Below are positions 26,600 through 33,970 of a DNA stretch of 64,000 nucleotides, one piece after another. Under the pieces are notes generated by a model. It saw only the letters and a list, made by a program, of their open reading frames with translations. It was not told where the DNA came from and did not search any database. A program made the position numbers and the translations under genes. Each line of letters opens with the position of its first letter. Position 1 is the stretch's first letter. Origin of the DNA: Pedobacter panaciterrae (GTDB lineage: Bacteria; Bacteroidota; Bacteroidia; Sphingobacteriales; Sphingobacteriaceae); assembly GCF_013204795.1 (NCBI RefSeq), contig NZ_JABMKW010000008.1, positions 558,001 to 622,000 on the forward strand. The letters are read 5' to 3'.

Positions 26600-28450
26600 T
26601 TACAAATTACTCTCAATAGCACCAACTTTTTCCCTGTAAAGGTCAATTGGGCCATCAAGCAATACCGCTACTACTGTAAGATCTTTATCAAGTCGGTCTT
26701 TTGGAAGTGGGATGTAAACAATTCCAGGTACAGAACTCCAATAGAGTTTGTTGTAGATCTCTGGTTCAATCATAGTTCCCTCTCCAACAATTCTAATCCG
26801 GCTCACCTTATTTTTAATTCCTTTTAATGCAATTGGCCCCGTAGGTTTCCCTTCCACAAAAAGATACACCGTCTGCTTGTCGGCAGATAAAGCACTTGCC
26901 CCTTGGTAATGTCCATCAGGCAGTCCTTTTCCTGTCTTGTATAAGCTCTCCGCGTTTTTGGTGACCCATTTGTACAGTTCAGGATTTAACCCCTTTTTGC
27001 CTGCTTCGAAGTCTAAACCATCGGTCGGCAAATCTGTATCCTTAAACGGGTTTACTCCATTATGCAATGAACTCGCAATATTGTTAATCTGCGTTTTATA
27101 GTCCGCTCTTTTATTGGTAAGGTCATTGAAACTTAACGAAATCAAAGATTGATCATTTACTTCAACAGGATTATCAAATTTTAAAGCGATTACTGTTACA
27201 TCCTGATCAGCTGCGGATGCAGGGATCTTGATCGAAATGTTCTCACCATTGGTCACAAAAGTTGCCTTCAAATCAGAGCCTACAATCTTAGCAGAGCGAA
27301 CAGCCGATCTGATTCCGCTTAACAACAATCCGCCATTGTCCGGAACCCAATCGGCATATAAATAAAGCGTTTTTTTATCTGCAGAAAGTGCGGTTTTCCC
27401 ATTAAAATGGCCTGCTGGTAAGCCAGCATGAGTCCCATAAATTGCTTCAGCATGCTTTTTGGTCCACCTGCCTAAGCCTTTCAAAATATTTCCCTGCTCT
27501 GTTGCAATAGTGCCATCGGCTTTTGGCCCAATGTCAAGCAATAAATTACCACCCATGCTAATACAATCAACCAACGTGCGAACAATCATATTTGGTGATT
27601 TATATTTAAAATCATAAGGCTGATAACCCCACGAATCATTCATTGTGTAGCACAGTTCCCAATATTCGCTATTTGGCCTAAGAACCGGGATACCCTGTTC
27701 AGGGGTTTCATAGTCGCCATGATGATTCAAACGAGAATTGATTATAATATTTGGATTATACTTTTTAAGGTCTGCCGAAATCTTTCCGGCCTGCCATTCC
27801 TCAGCAGAGTGCTCCCAATCACCATCAAACCAGAGTAAATCAGGCTTAAAGTTCACAGAGAGTTCATTCATTTGCGTATGTAAGTACTTTTGGAATTTAT
27901 TCCAGCGCTTAGGTTCTTCACTAAGTTTGTACCTTTTTCTGTCTCTGGTAAAACCGTCGTAATCAGGATGGCTCCAGTCTGGTAAGGAAAAGTAAATACC
28001 TGTTTTCAAGCCAGACTTTTTAACTGCTTTTATAAAGGGAGTAATTACATCTTTCTTAGCGGCACTTTGCTTTAAGGTGGTTGTCGCATCAATCGCTTTA
28101 GTATTCCAAAGGGATACACCATCATGGTGTTTAGTGGTTATCACAGTATATTTTGCACCACTTTCCTTGATTAGTTTAACCCATTCTTCCGGACGATAAT
28201 TGGCTGCCGTAAAACCATCCAACTGCTTCATATAGTTATCATGATTGATGTAGTTGTTAAAAAACGACCATGATTCGGAGATGCCATTTACAGAATAAAT
28301 ACCCCAGTGTATAAAAATTCCAAGTTTTGCATTAGCAAACCACTCCATTTTTTGTTTTTTGTCGTCAATATCCTTAGCACCTGGTTGCTGGGCATTTACT
28401 TTGCCACATAGCATTATTACAAATAGCAAAGGGGTTATTCTTTTTTTCAT
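26600..28450 (-). CDS. GH29 alpha-L-fucosidase with duplicated C-terminal domain
   Basis: 616-residue secreted enzyme (signal peptide I-T-P-L-L-F-V-I-M-L-C). The GH29 core holds the nucleophile in L-L-W-F-D-G-D (Asp209) and the H-H-D-G motif near residue 108. After the core, two related modules of roughly 100 residues occur near 329-432 and 495-603. Each begins W-x-x-K-x-A-E-[AS]-[IL]-Y and continues G-L-P-x-G-H-[FY]-x-G-x-x-A-L-S-A-D-K. Releases fucose from glycans, probably periplasmic. Co-oriented with the AraC regulator gene 24 bases upstream. Confidence 0.92.
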   Translation of the reverse strand: MKKRITPLLFVIMLCGKVNAQQPGAKDIDDKKQKMEWFANAKLGIFIHWGIYSVNGISESWSFFNNYINHDNYMKQLDGFTAANYRPEEWVKLIKESGAKYTVITTKHHDGVSLWNTKAIDATTTLKQSAAKKDVITPFIKAVKKSGLKTGIYFSLPDWSHPDYDGFTRDRKRYKLSEEPKRWNKFQKYLHTQMNELSVNFKPDLLWFDGDWEHSAEEWQAGKISADLKKYNPNIIINSRLNHHGDYETPEQGIPVLRPNSEYWELCYTMNDSWGYQPYDFKYKSPNMIVRTLVDCISMGGNLLLDIGPKADGTIATEQGNILKGLGRWTKKHAEAIYGTHAGLPAGHFNGKTALSADKKTLYLYADWVPDNGGLLLSGIRSAVRSAKIVGSDLKATFVTNGENISIKIPASAADQDVTVIALKFDNPVEVNDQSLISLSFNDLTNKRADYKTQINNIASSLHNGVNPFKDTDLPTDGLDFEAGKKGLNPELYKWVTKNAESLYKTGKGLPDGHYQGASALSADKQTVYLFVEGKPTGPIALKGIKNKVSRIRIVGEGTMIEPEIYNKLYWSSVPGIVYIPLPKDRLDKDLTVVAVLLDGPIDLYREKVGAIESNL

Positions 28451-28474
28451 TAAAAGGACTGTTTTTATGATTAA

Positions 28475-29341
28475 TTATTTTTGTAAATATGATTTCTGAT
28501 AAGAAAGCGGACTTTTCCCTGTTATAATTTTGAAATGTTTATGGAAGCTGGCAAAATTATGGAAACCACTTTCGTAACAGATCTGTTTAACGTTCATACT
28601 GTCCTCGATCAATAATTTGCAGGCATGTCCAACCCTTATCTCACTTATAAACTGAGTATAAGTTTTCCTTGTTCTCGATTTAAAGTATCTGCAAAATGAA
28701 TTAGGGCTAATGTTGGCCACGGCAGCCATTTCCTCCATCTGAATCTTTCTTTTAAAATTAGCAAGAGAGTAATTGTAAATGGCATTAATCCTGTCATTCT
28801 CAGTCTCTTCAAAATCATGACGGAAACCGATAGACGACAATAAGCTGCTTTGTGAGTAGTTTTCTATAGCCAGCAGGGCTTCTACAAGTAAAATAATTCG
28901 TTTAGGCCCTTCAGATAATAAAATAGACTCTATAAGTTCTCCAATCAATCTTTTGCTTTTATCCTGAACCTGTACACCCCTCTGGGCACGTTCCAATAAC
29001 AATTTAAGGGATTTGTTTTCAGGAAGATTTAAAAATGAATTACCCCAAAAATTCTCACAAAAGTGTACTACAACTACATCTGCATTGCTTTTTTCGTCAT
29101 TAAAGTAATTATCGTCAAATCTCCAGTAGTGAGGTAGGTGAGCGCCAACAAGTACTACATCACCAGATCTGAAACGTTTAATACTATCGCCAATAAATTG
29201 AGTTCCGTTGCCTTTTTTAAAATAGATCAGTTCAACTTCGGCATGATAGTGCCAGCGGTTGTTAATGTAAGGCACCTTGTCTCTTCTCGCGCTAAATGAA
29301 TTTACAGAGTTGTTAGCTACTTTAAGCAGTTGAGGTTTCAT
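28475..29341 (-). CDS. AraC-family transcriptional regulator
   Basis: 288-residue regulator with an N-terminal cupin-like ligand domain (H-Y-H-A-E-V-E-L-I-Y-F, R-S-G-D-V-V-L-V-G) and a C-terminal pair of helix-turn-helix units (M-A-A-V-A-N-I-S-P-N-S-F-C-R-Y-F-K, then I-C-Y-E-S-G-F-H-N-F-A-S-F-H-K-H-F-K). It sits 24 bases before the fucosidase gene on the same strand, so it probably controls it in response to a sugar. A LacI-type operator lies about 210 bases upstream. Confidence 0.92.
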   Translation of the reverse strand: MKPQLLKVANNSVNSFSARRDKVPYINNRWHYHAEVELIYFKKGNGTQFIGDSIKRFRSGDVVLVGAHLPHYWRFDDNYFNDEKSNADVVVVHFCENFWGNSFLNLPENKSLKLLLERAQRGVQVQDKSKRLIGELIESILLSEGPKRIILLVEALLAIENYSQSSLLSSIGFRHDFEETENDRINAIYNYSLANFKRKIQMEEMAAVANISPNSFCRYFKSRTRKTYTQFISEIRVGHACKLLIEDSMNVKQICYESGFHNFASFHKHFKIITGKSPLSYQKSYLQK

Positions 29342-29688
29342 CTTAGTCTAATTTAGTTGTCAGATGTAAGTCACTTAACCTAACTTATACTTAAAAGAAT
29401 AAGGTCAAGATCCGGTTCATTTGATTTGGTTAGGTAATAATTTCTAAATGTATAAAAATCTTTTAAAATTACATGTATTGATGATTAAATGATGCTAATT
29501 TGTAAAAATCGCTGAATATTTGATGATTTTACCCTTTGAATAAAACTACGCAAACGTTTGATAATGGCTTTAAACCGCGTTAATTATTAAGCAATACACC
29601 GCTTTTTTAATTGCATAAATATTAATAAAGAAAAATAAAACAGGACGTTTTTTCGTTTGTTATAATAGGCTAGCTAATTAAAACGGGA
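29342..29688. other. 347-base divergent intergenic region
   Basis: Separates the AraC gene (minus) from the response regulator (plus). AT-rich, no gene. Its one clear feature is the LacI-type palindrome at 29548-29560. Confidence 0.6.
29548..29560. promoter_or_regulatory. LacI-type operator palindrome
   Basis: ACGCAAACGTTTG contains the perfect 10-base palindrome CAAACGTTTG and matches the 5' 13 bases of the PurR/LacI-family operator ACGCAAACGTTTGCGT. Located between the AraC and response-regulator genes. Confidence 0.45.
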
Positions 29689-30147
29689 ATGACTGAATTA
29701 TCTGAGAAAAAAGAGCGTAAATCACAAAATATACTAATCATTGAAAATGATGATGATTTAGTAGAGTTATTAGAAGAGTTATTTAGTTACGAAGGCTATC
29801 AGGTACGTTGTTATAAAGATACTAATGATATTTTTTCATTGATGGAGGATTTTAAACCAGATATTGTATTAGTGGATTATTTACTCCCTGGAATTAACGG
29901 AGGGGAATTATGTGCCCAATTGAAAAGAGATCCGTCTACCAAACATATTCCTGTAGTTATATTTTCTGCGTATTCGCAAGTATTGCTATCACTTGGTAGT
30001 TACGGCTGTAACGCATTTATCTCTAAGCCTTTTGAGCTAAGCTCATTGTTAAATCAAATTAATAAATGTTTAGAAAATCCTTCAAAAATATTTACTGAAA
30101 AAGAGTTTGATAAAAAAACTTCCGCATCAGCGGGTGTTAATGAATAG
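29689..30147 (+). CDS. Stand-alone response regulator receiver
   Basis: 152-residue protein with a single receiver domain: acidic pair in I-I-E-N-D-D-D-L, phospho-aspartate in D-I-V-L-V-D-Y-L-L-P-G, then V-V-I-F-S-A and I-S-K-P-F-E. No output domain follows, only a short charged tail. Single-domain regulators usually act by protein contact. A small resolvase-like gene follows 35 bases later, perhaps in the same transcript. No cognate kinase is adjacent. Confidence 0.9.
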   Translation: MTELSEKKERKSQNILIIENDDDLVELLEELFSYEGYQVRCYKDTNDIFSLMEDFKPDIVLVDYLLPGINGGELCAQLKRDPSTKHIPVVIFSAYSQVLLSLGSYGCNAFISKPFELSSLLNQINKCLENPSKIFTEKEFDKKTSASAGVNE

Positions 30148-30182
30148 GTAATCTTAGTTAAGTTGCCAAGAGAGTTTCAGTC

Positions 30183-30497
30183 ATGAATGCAATTGGTTAC
30201 ATCAGGGTATCACCATATCTGGAGTCTGTAATAGCTCAGGAAACTGCAATTAAGACTTTTTGCGATCAGAAAGGATTAAACCTATTAATCGTTTTTAAAG
30301 ATACCGGTGAGTACAATGAAGATATGGAGCGCGAAAGCTGGCTCGCCCTGGAAGAATACGTAAGATATAACCGCAGTGGAGTTGATTTTTTGCTGTTCTT
30401 ACTGCCGGCAAAAATAACACGATTCAATAAAATGATAGATCAGATTCAAGATCATTTTAAACGGGAATACGGAGTAACGCTGGTGGCTGTGTTATAA
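30183..30497 (+). CDS. Serine-recombinase N-terminal domain protein, no DNA-binding tail
   Basis: 104-residue protein matching only the catalytic half of serine resolvases: I-G-Y-I-R-V-S-P with Arg8 and Ser10 in the usual nucleophile position. The place of the canonical L-D-R-L-x-R reads P-A-K-I-T-R, so two residues of the active-site arginine/aspartate cluster are changed, and the helix-turn-helix DNA-binding region is absent. It may be a domesticated or inactive recombinase, possibly linked to the response regulator upstream. Its stop codon shares TTATAA with the opposing gene. Confidence 0.75.
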   Translation: MNAIGYIRVSPYLESVIAQETAIKTFCDQKGLNLLIVFKDTGEYNEDMERESWLALEEYVRYNRSGVDFLLFLLPAKITRFNKMIDQIQDHFKREYGVTLVAVL

Positions 30498-30734
30498 ATC
30501 ACCTAAATGTTTGTTAATTGCCGAACCTAACTCATCAACCTGTTTATGGGTAAGTGAGCCCCATATTTGTTCCCATTTTTCATCTTTTCTAATCTGGGCC
30601 TCTTTACCATTCAGAGTGCATACATAATACGGTATTCCATCGGTGGTCTCAGTTTGCTTAACTTCTACCTTAATCTTTTTTTGTTCGTTGTCATGAAGCA
30701 TAACAGTGAACTTTATGTCTTCGGATGCTTCCAT
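30492..30734 (-). CDS. Hypothetical protein
   Basis: 80-residue soluble protein without signal peptide, convergent with the resolvase-like gene and overlapping it by 6 bases in a TTATAA that supplies a stop codon to each strand. It looks like a small beta-rich fold (F-T-V-M-L-H-D, Y-Y-V-C-T-L-N-G-K-E-A) with a C-terminal helix. I do not recognise a family. Confidence 0.7.
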   Translation of the reverse strand: MEASEDIKFTVMLHDNEQKKIKVEVKQTETTDGIPYYVCTLNGKEAQIRKDEKWEQIWGSLTHKQVDELGSAINKHLGDL

Positions 30735-30900
30735 AATTTTGTAATTTAGTTTTGTAATTTATATAACAACCAGTACGAACTAAAGTTTGGTTTTTGTAGT
30801 CTTCCTCACTTAGTTCGCACATTCCACACATATTATTCACAAAAAGGCACCTGCTTGTGGGTTTGGTGCGAAGAATGTGTAAAGAAATTTTTAAGTTGTT

Positions 30901-30908
30901 TATATTTG
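30901..30908 (+). promoter_or_regulatory. Promoter core for the sulfatase
   Basis: TATATTTG fits TAnnTTTG and sits 27 bases before the sulfatase ATG. A matching -33 element is not clear. Confidence 0.35.
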
Positions 30909-30935
30909 GTGAATACTAATGTTCATTTTTAGATA

Positions 30936-33035
30936 ATGATAAAAGGAATCACGAAATTGTTTTTGTTGGGAAGCTGTGCTTTGATCGTTTTGATGCCCTC
31001 AATTGTTAACGCACAATCAAAAAAAAGTAGTGCTTCAAAGCCTAATATCATATTTATCTTAACCGATGACCTTGGGTACGGCGATTTAGGTGTGTTTTTT
31101 CAAAATCAGAGAAAGGAGAAGGCAGATCAAAAACTTCCTTATCAATTTACTCCAAACCTCGACAAAATGGCTGCCGGTGGAGCGCAATTAACTAATCAGT
31201 ATTGCAACGCACCGGTATGCGCCCCTTCCAGGGCATCTCTTTTAACAGGGCTTAATCAAGGCAATGCAAAGGTAAGAGACAATCAATTTGATAAGCAGAT
31301 TGAAAATAACCATACTATTGCTACGGTACTGAAAACAGCGGGTTATGCTACATCAGTTATAGGAAAATGGGGTTTGCAAGGCGAAACTAAAGATGAACCT
31401 AATTGGCCGGCACATCCTCAAAAAAGGGGGTTTGATGATTTTTTTGGCTATATGCGCCATGCCGATGGACATGAGCATTATCCTTTTGAAGGAATTTACA
31501 GAGGTAAAAAGGAAGTATGGGACAATTATAAAAACGTAGCTGCGGATTTAGCCAAATGTTACACTACCGACTTATGGACTGCCCGTGCCAAGAAATGGAT
31601 CATAGATCATGAAAGTGCCAAAGGACCCGAAAAACCTTTCTTCATGTTTCTTGCCTATGATTCTCCACACGCTGTGTTGGAATTACCTACTCAAGCTTAT
31701 CCCGAAGGTAAAGGACTAAAAGGCGGCATACAGTGGCTTGGCAATCCTGGTAACATGATAAATACAGCATCTGGTAAAGTTGATTCTTTTGTACATCCGG
31801 ATTATAAAAATTCTACATATGATAATGGAAAGGTAAAAAATGCGCCATGGCCTGATACCTTTAAGCGATATGCTACAGCCACCAGAAGAATTGATGATGC
31901 AGTAGGCGACATTTTGCAGCTTTTAGATGACTTAAAAATTTCGGAAAATACGATTGTCGTTTTTACATCTGATAACGGACCATCTATTGAATCTTATCTT
32001 CCTGCAGGTTACGCACCTAATAACCCGGAGTTTTTTGGAGGGTTCGGACCTTTTGATGGAATAAAAAGAGATGTATGGGAGGGTGGATTAAGAATGCCAA
32101 CTCTGGTAACCTGGGCTCAGCATATTCCTGCTGGTAAAGTTGTGGTATCGCCAAGTATGCTGTCAGACTGGATGCCTACCTTTGCTGATGTTGCAGGTAT
32201 AAGTGCTCCGGCCAGAACAAATGGAGTTTCATTGGTCCCATCTCTAACAGGAAAAGGTATCCAGGCCGAAAGTTTAATTTATTCAGAATATTCTGAAGGG
32301 GGTAAAACGCCTGATTTTAAAGCTTTTGAGGCCAGCAGGAGGGGCCGGAAACGTGGGCAAATGCAAATGATCCGTCTTGGGGATTTTGTAGGTGTGCGTT
32401 ATGATATCAAATCTGCAGATGATGATTTTGAAATATACGATATAGTAAGCGACCCTAAGGAAACTACTAACCTTGCTTCAATACCGTCCTGCAACGAATT
32501 ACAGGTTCAAATGAAAGCCAAATCATTACAGGCTCGAAAGGCAGATCTTGAAGCTCCACGGCCGTATGATAGGGCCGAAATTCCGGCTGTTGAGATTTTA
32601 GATAAAACATATCCCGGACTTTCGTGGAAATTCTTTAAAGGAAATTTTCCATACGTAGTTTCAGAAACGGGTCTTACTGAAGTTTCAAATGGTATTAGCA
32701 AACATTTAGGAGAAGAAGTGCCAAAAGCAAGACCTGGAATGACACTATATGAAGGTTTTATAAAGGTGCAATCTGATGGAGAATACAGCTTTTCACTTCA
32801 GGCAAGTGGGAAAGCTTATATGAGAATTCATGAAGCAGAACTAATTGACGCGGATTTTGGTTATCAGTCAGTGAGCCAGGAAACAGAGCGTGTTTATCTC
32901 AAAGCCGGCTATCATCCGGTTAAGATTTATTATTTAAGAGAAGCAGGTAAAGAGCGTATACTTTCTTTAAAAATGAGATACAAAGATGGTGATTGGAAAC
33001 CACTAAAAGGAACTGATTTTTACGCTATTAGATAA
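30936..33035 (+). CDS. Type I sulfatase with C-terminal PA14-like domain
   Basis: 699-residue exported enzyme (signal peptide L-F-L-L-G-S-C-A-L-I-V-L-M, then A-Q). The metal-binding T-D-D-L-G-Y-G-D and the sulfatase signature C-A-P-S-R (Cys95, converted to formylglycine) are intact, as is F-T-S-D-N-G-P. The region after about residue 555 resembles a PA14-type carbohydrate module (Y-E-G-F-I-K-V-Q-S-D-G-E-Y-S-F). It removes sulfate esters, probably from glycans also attacked by the GH29 and GH109 enzymes. A maturation enzyme is not in the window. Confidence 0.92.
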   Translation: MIKGITKLFLLGSCALIVLMPSIVNAQSKKSSASKPNIIFILTDDLGYGDLGVFFQNQRKEKADQKLPYQFTPNLDKMAAGGAQLTNQYCNAPVCAPSRASLLTGLNQGNAKVRDNQFDKQIENNHTIATVLKTAGYATSVIGKWGLQGETKDEPNWPAHPQKRGFDDFFGYMRHADGHEHYPFEGIYRGKKEVWDNYKNVAADLAKCYTTDLWTARAKKWIIDHESAKGPEKPFFMFLAYDSPHAVLELPTQAYPEGKGLKGGIQWLGNPGNMINTASGKVDSFVHPDYKNSTYDNGKVKNAPWPDTFKRYATATRRIDDAVGDILQLLDDLKISENTIVVFTSDNGPSIESYLPAGYAPNNPEFFGGFGPFDGIKRDVWEGGLRMPTLVTWAQHIPAGKVVVSPSMLSDWMPTFADVAGISAPARTNGVSLVPSLTGKGIQAESLIYSEYSEGGKTPDFKAFEASRRGRKRGQMQMIRLGDFVGVRYDIKSADDDFEIYDIVSDPKETTNLASIPSCNELQVQMKAKSLQARKADLEAPRPYDRAEIPAVEILDKTYPGLSWKFFKGNFPYVVSETGLTEVSNGISKHLGEEVPKARPGMTLYEGFIKVQSDGEYSFSLQASGKAYMRIHEAELIDADFGYQSVSQETERVYLKAGYHPVKIYYLREAGKERILSLKMRYKDGDWKPLKGTDFYAIR

Positions 33036-33103
33036 TTTGTTAACCGGATTTTCTGACTTCGCAATAATATTCTAATTAAGATGAGAAAAAAGTATGTTTA
33101 AAC

Positions 33104-33134
33104 TTTCATTTATTCAAAAAGATAATTACATTTG
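33104..33134 (+). promoter_or_regulatory. Promoter of a short RNA or ubiX leader
   Basis: TTTC (33104-33107) and TACATTTG (33127-33134) are 19 bases apart, near the Bacteroidetes consensus with one mismatch. Predicted start near 33140. Confidence 0.4.
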
Positions 33135-33138
33135 GGCT

Positions 33139-33206
33139 TACCCTTTCGGGGGTATGTTTTTCATAGGTAGATGTAGGGTCGAAAATTAATTTTCGGCCCT
33201 TTTTTG
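33139..33206 (+). ncRNA. Candidate small RNA or ubiX attenuator
   Basis: A unit of about 66 bases: promoter core, then a hairpin T-A-C-C-C facing G-G-G-T-A, then a strong terminator stem (33175-33200) with a T run. It ends 32 bases before ubiX. The ACCCT and TTTCG segments of the first hairpin can also pair with AGGGT and CGAAA in the left terminator arm, so an alternative fold exists. No known RNA family was recognised. Confidence 0.35.
33175..33205 (+). terminator. Terminator upstream of ubiX
   Basis: AGGGTCGAAAA pairs with TTTTCGGCCCT (one T-G pair) around TTAA, followed by Ts. It ends the small transcript or the sulfatase mRNA. Confidence 0.8.
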
Positions 33207-33221
33207 TTATCTAAGGTTCCG

Positions 33222-33229
33222 TATCTTTA
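33222..33229 (+). promoter_or_regulatory. Promoter core for ubiX
   Basis: TATCTTTA is one base off TAnnTTTG and lies 8 bases before the ATG at 33238, implying a very short leader. Confidence 0.3.
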
Positions 33230-33237
33230 TCTGCGCT

Positions 33238-33804
33238 ATGAGGAAGAAGAAAATTATTGTTGCAATTACTGGTGCCAGCGGATCAATTTATGCTAAATTA
33301 CTGTTAGATAGTTTGTTGAAATTGTCTGATCAGATTGAAAAAGTAGGAGTAGTAATGTCAGACAATGCCAAAGAAGTTTGGCGTTTTGAACTTCAGAATC
33401 AGGATTACGACCGTTACCCCTTTACTTTTTACCCAAAAATGGATTTTAATGCTCCATTTGCGTCAGGATCGGCTAAGTTTGATACAATGATCATCATTCC
33501 ATGCTCAATGGGTACTCTGGGCAGAATTGCACATGGGATTTCTAACGATTTAATTTCCAGGGCTGCAGATGTTGTATTGAAGGAACGCAGGAAATTAATA
33601 GCCGTAGTAAGAGATACGCCTTTTAGCCTTATTCATATTAATAACATGAAAGCTGTAACGGAAGCAGGAGGGATTATATGCCCTGCCAGCCCATCTTTTT
33701 ATTCCTTACCCAAAACTATTGAAGAGGTTGCACAAACAGTAGTAAGTCGTGTAATAGATCTTGCAGGACTAGAGCAAGATAGTTATCGCTGGAATGAATC
33801 ATAA
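33238..33804 (+). CDS. ubiX: UbiX-type flavin prenyltransferase
   Basis: 188-residue enzyme that prenylates FMN to make the cofactor used by UbiD-type decarboxylases. It starts with K-I-I-V-A-I-T-G-A-S-G-S-I-Y-A, the FMN-binding motif of the family, and holds I-I-I-P-C-S-M-G-T-L and V-V-R-D-T-P-F-S. The likely client is the UbiD-type gene at 61379. It may correspond to the menaquinone-branch form MqnM. Confidence 0.92.
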   Translation: MRKKKIIVAITGASGSIYAKLLLDSLLKLSDQIEKVGVVMSDNAKEVWRFELQNQDYDRYPFTFYPKMDFNAPFASGSAKFDTMIIIPCSMGTLGRIAHGISNDLISRAADVVLKERRKLIAVVRDTPFSLIHINNMKAVTEAGGIICPASPSFYSLPKTIEEVAQTVVSRVIDLAGLEQDSYRWNES

Positions 33805-33819
33805 TTTCATTTAAAACCT

Positions 33820-33827
33820 TATCTTTG
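33820..33827 (+). promoter_or_regulatory. Promoter core for mtaB
   Basis: TATCTTTG matches TAnnTTTG 144 bases before the mtaB ATG. If used, the leader RNA would include the palindromic repeat at 33861-33942. Confidence 0.4.
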
Positions 33828-33860
33828 CAGGCTTATTGGGATATCTAAAAATTTACAATC

Positions 33861-33942
33861 GTCATGCTGAATTTATTTCAGCATCCCGAATTTGATATTC
33901 TAAACATGCTTAAACGGGATGCTGAAATAAATTCGGCACGAC
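33861..33942. repeat. Palindromic repeat with nested hairpins
   Basis: Arms of 28 bases (33861-33888 and 33915-33942) are inverse copies with two mismatches, separated by 26 bases. Each arm is also a hairpin of its own (TGCTGAA facing TTCAGCA). Confidence 0.85.
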
Positions 33943-33970
33943 GCGTGCATAATTATAGCGATAACACTGA

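Noticed and set aside
30800..30885. Imperfect related segments TTCGCACATTC and GAATGTGT before the sulfatase
   Set aside because: The alignment is too weak and irregular to support a regulatory repeat.
23191..33035. A classical polysaccharide utilisation locus
   Set aside because: There are glycan-active genes and an AraC regulator, but no SusC/SusD pair, so the name would overstate the evidence.
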